Shown: positions 36,478 to 48,930 of the stretch, piece by piece | How positions within the stretch are numbered: position 1 is the first letter of the stretch | Layout: the number at the start of each line of letters is the position of its first letter | Assembly (NCBI GenBank): GCA_015179045.1 | Contig: WHUZ01000035.1 | Location: forward strand, 542,547 to 606,546 | DNA from: Kalaharituber pfeilii | Lineage: Eukaryota > Ascomycota > Pezizomycetes > Pezizales > Pezizaceae | DNA length: 64,000 nucleotides | Direction of reading: 5' to 3' | Position numbers and translations under genes: made by a program | The notes under the pieces: model-generated | Told to the model about the DNA's origin: nothing | Seen by the model: only the letters and a program-made list of their open reading frames with translations | Databases searched by the model: none

Positions 36478-38837
36478 TGCTTACTGTTAGTTGTAATTCT
36501 GTCGAGTATGGTCTAGGTTGTATGTGCAGAATAGTGATAACGGTTGTGGTCCCCAAAAGGCTGAGATATAAGGGAGAAAGCTGAAGCCAATGAGAGAACA
36601 CTGAGCCTAATAGCTGAACGCAGGCCCCTAATAAGCAGGGCTGTGGCTTGTAGTTACATAACTCCTGGGTCCGACCTATGGATGATGGTGGTGTGTATGT
36701 GATGCGCGAGCAAAACAAAGGGAGCGTATTCATAGCAGAAGAGGCGATACTCACTGATACCTATTATTTGCGCTGCAAGAAAGGCCAACGACTTTCGCAA
36801 ACTAAGAAGCGATTCTCCTCAGCAGCGTGCCTAATCTGCGCCGACACTATCCTAGGTTGACTCAGGCTGTTTACTTGAAGAGTCGCTTCCCCGTGATCGC
36901 TTTGCCTCAAACGCCTCTTCAACTTTTCCCTTTCTTAAACGGATCCCAAAAGTAATAAGCTTCTGCTGCTAAACGCTTTGCAGACCAGGAGAAGGGTTGC
37001 TGCGTAAGTGATATGTGTGGGTGTGCTTGTATTTGGGGAGGCAAGATAGGCATTCGGCGTTACTGTAGTGGTGTGGTGTGGGCGGGGGATGAGTTTTGAG
37101 GGGAGGGGATCGGCTTCAGTTAATTTTGAAGGGGAACATGCCATTGGGTAGTGGAGTTTCAGATAAAATCATGTTCACCACCTAAGTAAGCTCTCATATC
37201 CACGTTTGCCTCCTAGTACCACAACCCTGGCCAAGATTCACGCCCTCGATTAGTCCCTCGATATCACTTGTATGCCTGTTAATATTCCCCGTCCAAGCAA
37301 AAAAGCTTGATATCAAGTTAGCATGAGGTTGCTGTGTGAGCTTTTTATGATACAAACGGAACCGCGTAGCAACATTGGAACAATTTCTTGCGACAGTGCC
37401 CTAGCACAATCAGCCTTATTGAACGTGCGTAAAGATGGTTCGTATAATGCAATTTGTGAGCAGGAGCTTGTACGTATGTATTTACAGCTTGGGGAATACG
37501 AAACCACGCAGTCCAGCTTCGATCCTTGGCCCATGAGAGTAGCTGGGGATGCCCGTTTAAATTTATCGGTAGGAACATTCCACAAATTTGGATTGGGTTT
37601 GAGATGGAGGATATACTAAAGAGGATTGAAGCTCAATATCCGTATTGAATTTTGTATGAAGCTGCGACTTCCATATAGCGTGTACCAGTACAAATTAAGT
37701 AACACCTTCATCTGTAACGTTCAATAGTGCCAAATCAAAGGCCGGAAGAGTAAAATCGAGGAGCAATTTTGCACTGTTCATAACCTTGGCTAACTTGAGC
37801 CCAGGGTATGCATCCACGCTTCAGCGAAGATGTTCAAGTTTTGTAACTGCAACTTGAATATCGAGCAAGTGGCGTGTGCATAAATGGCGACAAGGGACTC
37901 AGCTATTACAGCTCTGGGTATTTGAAAGGGATACTCCATAAGAAAATCTGCGGAAGATATCTGCCAGCCTGTTTGTACTTACCTTCCGGATGATTAATGC
38001 AACTGCGCTCATGCACTCCCGCAACTAGAGCTCGTAAGGCAATAGGCTCATGTCATCGCGTCAGCCAGCAATGAGCTTCAAATATGTGACGTTAAGATTT
38101 CCATTCCAAAAAAGAGAAGGCAAAGAACCAGGGAGCATGGTTAAATGTGACACCGCTGAAAGAAGAACGAAGGGCGTTGCTCTGTAGCAGATCGAACATT
38201 CTGCCGCTGGTTGATACAGCCTGTCCTTACACGGGCTTGTTAAACATAGAGAAATAGTCAGTATACAAGGTAGGTTCGAGATTGGCATACAAGGATAATA
38301 CATCAAGTAAGCTGTGTTGTCCGCTTTCAGTAGCGTGCGCACTCGACTCGGTTTCCAAGTCGGTTTACAATCGGGTGTTCAGCTTTGAGCAGCGAGGGGG
38401 ACACGAGTCCGTGTAGCCTGGGAGGCAGGTAAACCGAATTGATATCAATAGGAAGATGAAACCGAAGCGACTTGGGCCAATGCGGGTATCTTGCTTGTTC
38501 CCACTGGTGGCTCTGCCGGCGGTTCTGCCTCTAACCGTCCCATATCCACCTTTGCTAGACCTACTTGGGGGTTGGTTCTTGGCTCGCTCTCGTTCTCTTG
38601 CAACAGCCCTTAATCGTCCGCCACTCAGTCTCTTGGGCCTTCACCATTGCTTCGGCCTCTATATCTACAAGATCCTTCGTAGCTCGTTCCTAGTGTCCAG
38701 AGAGCAGAAGTCTCTGGGTGTGCTGCCTTGCAATAGAATGCGAATCTCTAACTTGAGTAAGGTGTTGGCATTGTTCACTGTGGAAGGATCCTTCTTTGAA
38801 TGTGAGCGGCTGAATGTCAGCTGATTATTTTATTTAT
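36478..38837. other. Gene-free region
   Basis: Contains the promoter of the proline-rich gene at its left end. Overlapping open frames at 37313-37619 (both strands) and a 122-codon frame at 38456-38824 (+) show no family motif or splice context. An ATTT microsatellite lies at about 38826-38850. Confidence 0.45.
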
Positions 38838-39074
38838 TTATTTATTTATTGCATTGAAGTTCACTGAATGGTTTCTGTATCTCCATATTAGCTGTGGCCT
38901 TCTAAATGATCCTGTCGCACCCTCAAAACATTTAGCTGCTGACAGGTCAGCTAGTTCGGCTCTGAAGACTGCATCGCGGGTTTCGGGATTGACATTGGCA
39001 AGCAATTGTTTCTGCTGGTCATTCGTCGGAGGAAGAGGGTGGTGATTGAGGCCCTGGATGTTTGGCTGCACCGC
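38838..39074 (-). CDS. Possible exon of a small unrecognised gene
   Basis: On the minus strand a strong branch point and acceptor (AACTAACTGACTGACATAG) precede an open frame of 79 codons that reads PLPPTNDQQKQLLANVNPET and ETRDAVFRAELADLSAAKCF, a protein-like, low-redundancy sequence. Upstream, one frame between 39131 and about 39270 also looks protein-like (REYFTELRRLSGSPPTLSRA, EYAYGKCRTAK), but its phase does not match this exon across the likely intron. I therefore report only the downstream exon. It could be part of a real small gene whose first exon I have misjoined, or a remnant. Confidence 0.25.
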   Translation of the reverse strand, partial: AVQPNIQGLNHHPLPPTNDQQKQLLANVNPETRDAVFRAELADLSAAKCFEGATGSFRRPQLIWRYRNHSVNFNAINK

Positions 39075-39108
39075 CTATGTCAGTCAGTTAGTTGTACGTA
39101 AGTTAAGA

Positions 39109-39130
39109 AGGTACTCTACGTAGAGTACCT
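39109..39130. repeat. Perfect 22-bp palindrome
   Basis: AGGTACTCTACG followed by its reverse complement (shared CG centre). It lies within the possible intron described for the neighbouring minus-strand candidate. Confidence 0.9.
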
Positions 39131-39760
39131 CTTGGCAGTCCGGCACTTGCCGTACGCGTATTCGTGAGCACGGCTGAGAGTTGGCGGGGAACCAGACAAA
39201 CGTCGCAGTTCTGTAAAGTACTCACGATGCCCCTCATCGCCGTGCTGCAGGCAACGCGTGCCAGCATCACACCAGCGCTTCTCCGAACGCGTTCTCGTTG
39301 CGAGCAAACCGCCCCTCCCAAAAAAACAAATAGCAAACTCCTCCTCTTTTCTCTTACATCCTCCGGGCAATACCATCCTCTCGCAATTGCTCATCCCCGC
39401 ATCGCCGTTATTTTCCTCATTCAACTCAATTTAGGTTTACGTTTCTCTTCGTTTCGTCCTAGTTGCATTCGCATCCTTTCTTTCTCTCTCTCTTGTCCGC
39501 CGTTGTCTCAGAGTATTTGTTGTCCTTATTGTTCTTATAACACCACATCGAAAAACAACAACAAAAAAAAAACAAAGCAAAAAAAAAAAAAGAAATCACG
39601 CCCAAAAGCACAATCCTTCTTCGGCAACCTCTAGCTCCACGCACATCACAATATTGAATTAAAATCTTCAGCACTATACCCTTTAACTCATCTGTATCAG
39701 AAGTCCTTCAGCCAGGTTTATCTTTGGCAATCTTAATTTTGAGGGTTCCTTGTCTCCAAC
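39131..39760. promoter_or_regulatory. Upstream region of the charged-protein gene
   Basis: C/T-rich and A-rich tracts (about 39470-39600) precede the ATG at 39761. A 156-codon open frame on the plus strand is low-complexity and ends before the true start. Confidence 0.4.
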
Positions 39761-41542
39761 ATGTCGACTATACCGAGCACTCCTCCGCGAAGGACTCGGG
39801 TGGAGACTCCGGAGGCACCTCTGCATGGACCGACTTATGATAAGCAGAGGGAGAAAAAGGAAAAAGAAAAGAGCAAGATGCCAAAAGAGAAAACAAAGGC
39901 AACTTCGTCGGTAACCTCAAAGACAAAAGCTCCAGCTGTTACTTTTGCTCTCTCACCACCAGGGTCTCCTGGTAGTACCGGTTTGCCCTCCCCGGGCCCG
40001 TTCGATAAGGATAAGGAGAAGACCACAGCAGCAGCAACTGAAGCGGAAGATGACCCGTTTGTTGGGCCTTCACTACCTTCGACTACAAAATTTAAGAAGT
40101 TCAAGCCACCATCAGTTGCCCAGAGTATCAAGAATCCATTTGCAAAGGAAATATCGCAGCAATCAAACGGTGCTGAATCTCTGCCTACGCCGGCAAAAAC
40201 GCCGTCTAGAAAACGAAAGTATATGCCACCAATCGAGGCTGAAGAGGAGTTGAATTCGACGAGCCAGGTTTTATTTTCTGACAAGACAACTAGCAAGACT
40301 TCCTTTGCTTCTAAAGCATCGGAGACTACTCTTGAAAGTATACTTGGGGGAGGGTCTTCTAGTCGAGCCACATCACGCAGGAAGGTGAATAGAGGGAGTT
40401 TGGGTCGTGCTCTTGGCGAAGATTTATTTGGCAGTTCGGACTTGCTTGGCTCGAGGACTTCCGGGTCTGGCAGTACTATTGAAATCTATACAGATTCTAA
40501 TGCACGTGTACCTGAATATGATCCCAGTCCTGACAATCCTTTTGTGGATCATCCTCCATCCGTTAGGAGAGAAACTGAGAAAACCCGGAAATTGAGGGCT
40601 AAAATCAAGGAAAGTGAGACAGAATTTGAGGCTTTGAAAGCTGGACGGGAAGATGGAATGGTTTATACATTGTATGATTTTCTGTTCCTGTTAAATTTAG
40701 TTCAGCATATGATATCCTAACCATTTTAATTTAGCCGTGGAATGAGAGTTTTCCGGAAATTCGAGGACGATAACTCCGGGGTACTTGGAGGAGGAATGAT
40801 TAAACCCCGTGTGCTTTTCCCGTCCGCTAGACAGCATCGCGAGAAGGAGTTAGGTGCATTGGAAGAACAGGAGGAGCTCTCTGCACTTGACGATGATAAT
40901 GATAATGATGATGATAAGGAGGATGAAGAAAAGAGGGTTAAAGAGGCGTTCAAAGTGAATGGGAAAGGGAAAGAGAAGGCACCTAAGGTCATCGAGACGG
41001 AGTTCGACCCTTCTACTTCAGAGCTTCAGCCAGCCACTACACCTTCTCCCAAAGCTACCCCAGCAGACGCCAAACCTTCTACGCCTAAGGATCCCGAACT
41101 TGAAATTGAGAACGTGGAGACGGATGTAGAGCAAGAAAAGGAGTTTGAAGAGGAAGGAGTCAAAGGGGCTAAAGAAGATGATAAGGAGGACGAGGTTGAT
41201 GAGCATCCAGACAAGCAACCCCGAGCCCCTTCTGTTGCGCCGTCTGTTTCCTCTGTTGCATCTTCAAATATTCTTAATTTTGGCCGAAGACCTAGAATCA
41301 CAAAGAGTGTTTCTAATCTGAGCAACAGCGACGGTAACGGACACCCTGCCGGCTTGCGACGAAGCAAACGATTGGCGAGCGTAGAACCCGAGAAGTTACC
41401 TCCCGTTGCGGATGTCGGAAAATCTTCTATAAAACAGAAATTGGCCGCGAAGAGGGGGAGAAGTGACGACTCGGCTTTGGAGGATACTGAGCGATGGGCT
41501 TTGGGAGTTTCTGGGGGAGTCAGGAAACGAAATAAGAATTGA
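39761..41542 (+). CDS. Charged, largely disordered protein, probably nuclear
   Basis: Two exons: 39761-40671 and 40735-41542; 572 aa. The donor at 40672 was chosen because it makes the junction VYTFRGMRVFRKF, removing a stop-containing hydrophobic tail. The N-terminal third is rich in Ser/Thr-Pro (TPPRRTRVETPEAPLHGP) and Lys (REKKEKEKSKMPKEKTK). NPF motifs occur twice (SIKNPFAKE, PDNPFVDHP). A moderately conserved-looking core around residues 280-345 (KLRAKIKESETEFEALKAGR, RVFRKFEDDNSG, MIKPRVLFPSARQHREKELG) is followed by strongly acidic runs (DDDNDNDDDKEDEEK), then a basic end (RRSKRLAS, KQKLAAKRGR, KRNKN) that may be a nuclear signal. I do not recognise the family. Confidence 0.75.
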
Positions 41543-42942
41543 ACGAATGGATTGAGCCCTTGACCACAATACGATTTTTGGGGTATGATGTGTGTGTGCG
41601 GAATTATTGGCCAGCATGTAAAGTGAGTGGCAGAAATGAGAACGTGCGGCTTGGTTTCCAATTTACTTTCCATTTTGATTTATTTGACGTTTTTGCTTGT
41701 ATTCATTTGCGTTTACTTTGAGTTGTTCTGGTTCGGGTTGGGTTGTCGGTCAAATTCTTCTGGACTTGGCTGATTTGAGTCCCTTCAGCACTTTCGTTGG
41801 ACCTCTTTAATCTCATTTTGCATATGTTTCGACTCTCCTTTCTGTGTTTGCTTTTTGATTACCTCCTGTTGAGCAACATGGCATGTATTTGGCGGCCAGC
41901 TGCGTACGTGTATGCGTTTCCTATTGCTTTTGTTCTTATTCGGATAAGGAACACAGACGCAAATTCTGGAGCGTCGACTTTATCAAGATTGTACTATTAC
42001 AGTTTGTGGCACCCTCTTGGCCGGTTTGATATGGAAAATGACATGGGGTGTTTTGCTTAAACCATAGTAAGAAAAGCAAAGAAGAATATCGAACAGAGGG
42101 TGGGGGAGGACTCAACGCAGCGAGCTGTTATATAGGCATTGAGGAGTGGTGGGCATACTGGTTCTGCAAAGGCAGTGTATGAATGCGCCAGTACTCAGGG
42201 CATCGACACTTGAACATCCATCAATACAAGAAACAGATATACAGCCTCTATACTTGCAGCAAGTTGATCTATGAAGGGAAAGCACAATTGCACTGCGTGT
42301 GAGGGGTGCGGATATATATACACTGAACATGAGGCTCGTGATAGTAGAGAACGCCGCTCCTCTGAGAGAACAGTAAGTGCATATGTATACGTAAACCAAA
42401 GCACTACCGTTGCGCCCGCATGGCCACTAGAAAACTCTAGATGGACGCCCACCCCAATCCTTGATATACTTGTTTATCACCGGGTGTCGCTGTCCGTACG
42501 CTGTGGCATGTTCATCTCCCGTGGCTTGCGAGCTGCATTGCACACACCACTGGCTGCGCGGGCCAGCTCTTATGTAATCCGCCTTACGACAAGCCACCGA
42601 TAGCAGGGGGAATACTTGTCTCACGAGAAGGGCCACCCACAGCGGCCGTGCACCTGCAGCAGGGACGAGGTGCGAAGAGGCAACCATCCGACGACGCCTG
42701 GCCCAGACAGAGCCCGCTGCGAGAAGCAAGCACCAACCCCCCTCCCCCCGCCCCAAAGCACCACCAACCGCCCCCCTCCCCCAGCTCCCCCACTTTGTAT
42801 CCCCTCCCCCGCCTTCACGGTCCAACTGTAGCATCCTTTTGGCATTACAGCTTCCTATCGCAGCAAGCAGCAAGCTAGCCCCCAGTTGCCGTGCAAACGG
42901 ACCTACGTCACAAGCTCTGGATTCACCACACAGACACAAACC
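41543..42942. other. Spacer; VPS35 upstream region
   Basis: The left part is the T-rich 3' flank of the preceding gene. From about 42600 to 42900 the plus strand is C-rich (long CCCC runs near 42735-42810), the pyrimidine-rich leader of VPS35. Long GC-rich open frames here (for example 42427-43011, minus) are composition artefacts. Confidence 0.5.
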
Positions 42943-45900
42943 ATGTCGACGCCGACTTCCGAAGAGTCCGCCCAGCTGCTGGCCGACGCACTTGCAGTCG
43001 TGCGGCAGCAAGCCGCACTGATGCGCCGTGCGCTCGAGACTCCCGGGAAGCTCATGGATGCCCTGAAGTGCAGTTCAACCTTGGTGTCGGAGCTCCGGAC
43101 GGGCAGCTTGTCGCCGAAGCAGTACTACGAGCTCTACATGGCCGTTTTCGATGCCCTGAGGCACTTGAGTGCGTATTTGAGGGAAAGTCACCCGGTTAAT
43201 CACCTGGCGGATTTGTAAGTCTTCCTTCACCTACAAAGATCAGTTGCATAGTGCTTGGAAGTGCGGTCGCTGGAGGGAGAGAAGGGGGGCGGGGAGAATG
43301 CAAATGCATGAGCACCATTGTGATGCTCAGAGGCTGATATAATTTTGGGCTTTCGTTCTTCGGGTGGTAGATACGAGCTTGTTCAATATGCAGGTGGGAA
43401 TGTGTCGGAATTCCCTATGTCGGGAATGACAGATAATTCTAATCTTGCGGCGAATGTAGGAAATATTGTGCCGAGATTGTACCTCATGATAACCGTTGGG
43501 ACGTAAGTTTTACAGCAATTGCATCACACTTTTAGAGGAGCATCTGCGCTAATGTGTATGCAGAGTTTATATGGGGATTGAAGATGCGCCCGTCAAAGAG
43601 ATCATGAAGGATATGATGGAAATGAGTCGTGGTGTACAACATCCTATGAGGTGCGACAGTGCAGTGTGATGTTGGCGCAATGCGCTCTGCTGACTTTTTA
43701 TAGGGGATTGTTCCTGAGATACTATCTCTCAGGACAATCGCGGGATCATCTCCCCACGGGTAATAGCGATGGGTAAGAGACCCTGTATCGAGTTTGCTTA
43801 GCTCTGTAGTTTGACAGAATATGCAGACCAGAGGGAAATCTCCAGGACTCAATATCTTTCGTACTTACCAACTTTGTCGAGATGAACAAGCTTTGGGTCA
43901 GGTTGCAACACCAAGGTCACTCTAGAGAAAGGGATAAGAGAACGCAGGAGAGAAAGGAACTACAGCTCTTGGTAGGGTACAATTTGGAGAGGTTGAGCCA
44001 GCTGGTAGACTTGGAGACATATAAGAATGGTGTCCTTGGTTCACTGTTGGAGCAAGTTGTCCAATGCCGGGATGTTCTTGCTCAGGAGTATCTTCTTGAA
44101 GGTTTGATTGTTGTCTTAATTATTAGATTGTTCTTCGTCGCTAATTTTCCGCTTCACTAGTTATTACGCAAGTCTTCCCGGATGAGTATCATCTGCATAC
44201 CCTCGACCAATTCCTTTCAGCCACAGCTCGCCTCAATCCAAACGTAAATGTGAAGGGTATTGTCATTGGTATCATGGACAGGCTCGCAAATTATGCTGCA
44301 AGGGAAGCTCAATCAGAAACTCTCGAGGAGAAGCAACGGAAGGAAATTGAAGCAGCAGCGAAGATGATGGAAAAACTAAGGCTGGCAAAAGAAAATCCTT
44401 CTCCGGTTGAGAAGGAGAAAACCCCACCGAAAACCAGCAGCCCAGCGGATGAACCCACCCCTACAGCTAATGGCAATAGCGAGGATGCGCAGGTGTCTTC
44501 AAATGCGAAAGATGAAGAAGATGCTGTGGACATAAAGAAAGAGCCCATGGTGGAGTCCAAATCGACTAGAGGCATCCCAGAGGATGTGCGGTTGTATGAG
44601 GTATTCTACGAGCAGGTTGTGAAGCTTGTCAAAGTAGGTTCATTCCACTCCTATCAAGTTATCTCTGATTTTTGGGATATGGCCGTCTTTTCAGGAATAC
44701 GTATTCATGGTCCATGATTTATTACAGGCTCAAAATCTTCCTATACAAGATATCTGTGCATTACTTGTTTCGTTAGCGAACTTGGCACTGTGGGTTTATT
44801 TCTTCAAATCATTCACTTTTTTTCCTAGATGCATCAATTCAATTCTGACTTCTGTCTATCCCGCAGGAGCATCTATCCAGAGCGATTAGGTAAATCACAT
44901 TACCATTAGAAACATCTCTTAGGAGTTCCCAAGCTGATCATTCATAGACTATGTCGATCAAATTCTATCCTATACCAGCCTTAAGGTAGTAGAAATGGCT
45001 AATAGCGCAGACCTCCACTCTCCGGCATGCCAGAAGAGCATCCTAAGCCTTCTACAAGCTCCTGTCAAATCTTATACATCACTATTCACAATATTTGCCC
45101 TCCCTAGCTACCTTCCGTTGTTACATGCGCAAACATACCCAACCCGCAGAGCTGTGGCAGGACTTGTCATCCAAACTATTCTCAAGAACTCTATTAAGAT
45201 TACGCTCCCTGAGCATGCGGAGGGTATACTAGAGTTGGTGAGAGTGCTGATTAAGGAAGGAGCACAACAACCGACTGGATATCCAGGTGCGCCAAGGCGA
45301 GGGAGAGAGATTGAGACGGAAGAAACAGTAGAGGAACAAGGATGGTTGGCCAGGATGGTGCATCTACTGCATAATGATAATAATGATATACAGTTTAAGG
45401 TATATATGCCTTGAACAGTGGTGAATGTGGATAGAGCTTCTCTAATATCTTCTAGCTCGTTCAAATTACTGCCAAAGCCTACGAGGAGGGTGGGGATAGG
45501 ATTAAATATACCACACCTGCCCTGATAACCGCCTCTGTGAAGCTATCACGGCGGTACAAGGCCCGAGAACACTATGACGAGCAATGGCAAACCATGTCAA
45601 CGTCCCTATATCGCTTCATGCTACAGACGCTGAAGGCTCTCTACAATCGCGTTGGCGCAGCAGACCTTTGCTTACGTCTCTTTGTATTTTGCGGGCAAGT
45701 CGCGGACCAAAACGGATTCGAGGAAGTCGCGTACGAGTACTTTGCACAGGCATTCGCCATTTACGAAGAGGCGGTGTCGGACTCTCGGGCGCAATTCCAG
45801 GCCGTATGTGTTATTGCGAGTGCATTGCATTCCACGAGGAATTTTGGGAAGGAGAATTACGATACGCTAATTACGAAGTGTGCACTGCATGGGTCGAAGT

Positions 45901-46612
45901 TGTTGAAGAAGGTAGGTCGTGCTCGGAGAGGATGGTAGGGTGATAGGTAGGGCTTTGGACTGGAATTTTGCTAATGGGTTTGGTGGGGAATATAGCCGGA
46001 TCAATGCAGGGCGGTGTATTTGGCAAGCCATTTGTGGTGGGCGACGGAGATTCCGGCGAGAGGAGAGGATGATAAGACGGTATGCATGACCTCTCTTTAA
46101 TTTGAGCCTAACTCTGAGCTGATGCACGTTCGTGGTAACAGCCTCTCTACCGTGACGGAAAGAGGGTCCTTGAATGCCTTCAGCGCGCTCTTCGTGTCGC
46201 TGATGCTTGCATGGATACAGCTGGTCAGTTTATATCCCTCCCCGATTCCTTGCTCAAAGTATAAATATTTAACCCCCAACATTTAGTCTCCGTCGAGCTT
46301 TTCGTCGAGATCCTGAACCGCTACGTCTACTACTTTGACCGGCAGAACGAAGCCGTAAGTCCTTGCCCACTTCACCACTACTCTTCCCCGCCGCCCTCCT
46401 AACAAATTAAACTAACCACGTGCTTGGTCAATTTATATGTGGATATCTAGGTCACGGTCAAATACCTCAACGGCCTCATCGAACTCATCCATAGTAACCT
46501 TACCAACAATCCTGACTCATCTGCGATTGAGAATCCAAGGAAGCACTTTGAGAGGACCCTGGAATATATTGCGACTAGAGAATTTGACGGGGTGATTCTG
46601 GATATGAAGTAG
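42943..46612 (+). CDS. VPS35: VPS35, retromer cargo-selective subunit
   Basis: Fifteen exons: 42943-43214, 43371-43393, 43460-43502, 43564-43650, 43704-43772, 43827-44101, 44161-44633, 44695-44789, 44867-44889, 44948-45399, 45456-45911, 45996-46079, 46142-46223, 46287-46354, 46451-46612; 887 aa, in phase throughout. VPS35 is the alpha-solenoid scaffold of retromer (with VPS26 and VPS29), sorting receptors from endosomes to Golgi or plasma membrane. The PRLYLM signature that contacts VPS26 lies at residues 103-108, with RGLFLRYYL at about 160 and [18 protein letters not shown] in the C-terminal VPS29-binding half. An acidic, low-complexity insert (about residues 315-365) is typical of fungal orthologues. 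Exons 2 and 9 are only 23 nt each; their inclusion is required by family sequence. Confidence 0.98.
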
Positions 46613-47533
46613 TGTGTGTGTGGAGAGGGAGGAGAGGAAGGAGGGGATGGATGTGGGGGGTGGGACTTTTGAAAGGGGATGGAGGGAAGAGGGGTATCGA
46701 CGTTCTTCTTTACTCTGCTGAGTTGCATTTTGCCCTATCCCATCACTTCTTGATTCCGCTCTTGGTACTGTGGCAATGGCAAGATGTAGCAAGTTAGACA
46801 GGGTCTGAGGCTTGCTTGTCTTTTGCAACATTTAAATCTAGAGACGGGTTGCAAGGTGGGAAAGGGGGATATGGAGTAGCCTGCGTAAAACATGCCAGTT
46901 GATTGGTTGGTTGGTTTCTCTTTGATAATAGGCTCTTTCCTTCTTTTCTTTGTGATAAAATACTTTTTTTTTTTTTTTTGTTTTTCCTTTTCTCAATTTC
47001 CTGGGAATGTGTAATTTGTAGTTGGTAAGGAAAAAAAGGAAAATTAAAAAGAAATTTTTTTTTAAAAAAAAAAAAAAAATGCTGTATGGAAATAAGGTAG
47101 GAGATGTGGGGGGGGCTGATAGAAATGATTGAGGAGGCAGTTAAAATGCCCCGGTTAACTTTTCTAATCCGCGCCATCTCTACCTACCCCAAACATCTTT
47201 TCCTATTTACAAAAACGGGGATCAATGGCGATGAATTCTACACATCTGAAAAATGCGAATTCCACCCCCCCACTTCGTATAATTTAATTTCATCCGTCCA
47301 TCCGTCCATCCATATACTTACATGCATAACTTCAGAAAACTCTCCACGGAGCTCATTTTTAAGATCAGCAATATGATGAAATTGGTAATATATATATATG
47401 TATATTTGCATTATCTTAGTGTCTATTATTGCAAGGCTAAGCTCAGTGGAATTGTCAAGCGGGTTCTAAGTGTTACCCTGACGTGGCCAATATTTTCGCA
47501 ACCTCATCCCAACACTCTCCACTTTAATTCCCG
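46613..47533. other. Convergent 3' spacer between VPS35 and the PAQR gene
   Basis: Contains T-rich and A-rich homopolymer tracts (46966-46979, 47055-47080), consistent with back-to-back transcription ends. No gene recognised. Confidence 0.55.
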
Positions 47534-48930
47534 CTACACCGCTATCGCAGGACACTCCACCCCCACCACTCCATGTCTATAATCAAACGCCCTGATCAAG
47601 CCCCGCAGATGTGTCCCCGCCGCCGCCAGCACCAACACATGAAACACCTGATGGCTTGCCCCGAACAGATCAAACCTCCCCGGTGCCCACCTCTCGGGGA
47701 CCCTAGCTGCATAAATGAGCGCTCCGAGTATATATAGTCCCCCCTGGGCTAGGAGCCAGCGCAGCTGGATCTGCGCGGAGAGATCGGAAAAGCCGAGTAT
47801 GCGGGAGCCATGGATGATTGGGACGATGCCAGAAGAACCGTAGAGGATGTACATTGTTGCGCGAAAGGGCCTGTACTTTGGCGTGCGGAAGTGGGGGTGG
47901 AGGGCGAGGATGGAGCAAATGAGGCCAAGGCCTCCGATGACAGCGGTGTACCGCGTGCGGAGCGCAGGGAGGCACCAGAAGCCGTAGGTAAGGGAGCCGA
48001 TGTAAGAGCCGAAGATCATGGCGACGATGCCGATGTAGTCGAGGGTGTTGCCTAGACGGGCGAGGGGGCGGGAGTGGTTGGATACTGTGTGGTAAGTCGC
48101 GGAGAGGAAGAGGCATGTGCCGGAGCCGAGTAAGAAGGAAAGGAGGGCGATGGTGTCGAGGGGATGCATAGTGGGGTAACGAGGAGACAGAAGAGTGAAG
48201 ATGTAGTAAGGTAGACAAAGGGCGACGATGGCGCCGAGGAGGTGAGTGTAGATGTTGATGGACTCATTATGGAGGTATAGGAGGGAGCGGAAGGAGGTGA
48301 GCAGAGAGTATGAAGGCGGGCGGTAGTAGCTGAGGATGAAGTGGTTGTCTCTGTGACGGGGCAGAGGGGACGTTAGCGAGGGCTCAGAGAGTGTGATGAG
48401 TAAGAGGAACGTACTGGAGCCAATGGGCTGCGGTTTAGCAATGCTAGTGTCAATCCCCAGGAGAACCAGGGGACGTGATTTGGTGCTTGTCAGCATCTCA
48501 ATTTCTATATACATACATATAGACCCATACAGTTCCGCTGAAGGTGATATTCACGTACGCAGATCCTCAAACAGGCAGGTCAATGCCCGCTCAATCTTTC
48601 CTTCGGCGGCGTGTGCTACCTCGACCTATATCCAATGTTTCCCTGTTAGAGATTCCATTGCTGCATCCCACCCGGCAAAACAAAACAATCCCTCTTCCTC
48701 TTCCCCCCTCCGCCTCGAATCTGCGTAGACTTGGCTAGAACGACGAAATATACGGGTATACGGGGTATATAAAAGTGGCAGATTTCAAACATGTCTCAAC
48801 CTACCGCTCTCGCCTCAAACTTCTCAATCATCTCTCTTGCACTCCGCCCGTGCGCATAGCTATCTTGTGTATCGTTCCCATCCCTCTGATCCGAGCCATG
48901 GTGGCCGTCGTAATGCTGCTGAGCTCCCAT
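47534..48930 (-). CDS. PAQR / hemolysin-III-family membrane protein (Izh-like)
   Basis: Four exons on the minus strand: 48930-48805, 48625-48559, 48427-48415, 48350-47534; 340 aa. These seven-helix proteins (adiponectin-receptor family; yeast Izh proteins) are linked to zinc and sterol/lipid homeostasis and ceramidase-like chemistry. The N-terminal helix and the family lead-in FEDLPHWLQDNHFILSYYRP only form if a 13-nt exon (CCCATTGGCTCCA) is spliced in. Other motifs are LLYLHNESINIYTHLLGA, SATYHTVSNHS, GFWCLP, SHQVFHVLVLAAAGTHLRG; the His of SATYH and the two later His (VFH, GTH) are the predicted metal ligands. The start ATG (context GAGAAATGG) is preceded by an in-frame stop. Starting instead at 48514 would give a shorter, motif-poor N-terminus and is rejected. 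Confidence 0.9.

Noticed and set aside
39835..40371. 178-codon frame antisense to the charged-protein gene
   Set aside because: Mirror of a repetitive coding sequence; the plus-strand gene has the start context and matching splice phase.
42427..43011. 194-codon minus-strand frame
   Set aside because: Antisense to the C-rich VPS35 leader and first exon; Gly/Arg/Trp-rich composition is an artefact.
48764..48774. TATATAAAAG as a TATA box
   Set aside because: It reads on the plus strand inside the first intron of the minus-strand PAQR gene, with no plus-strand gene immediately downstream.
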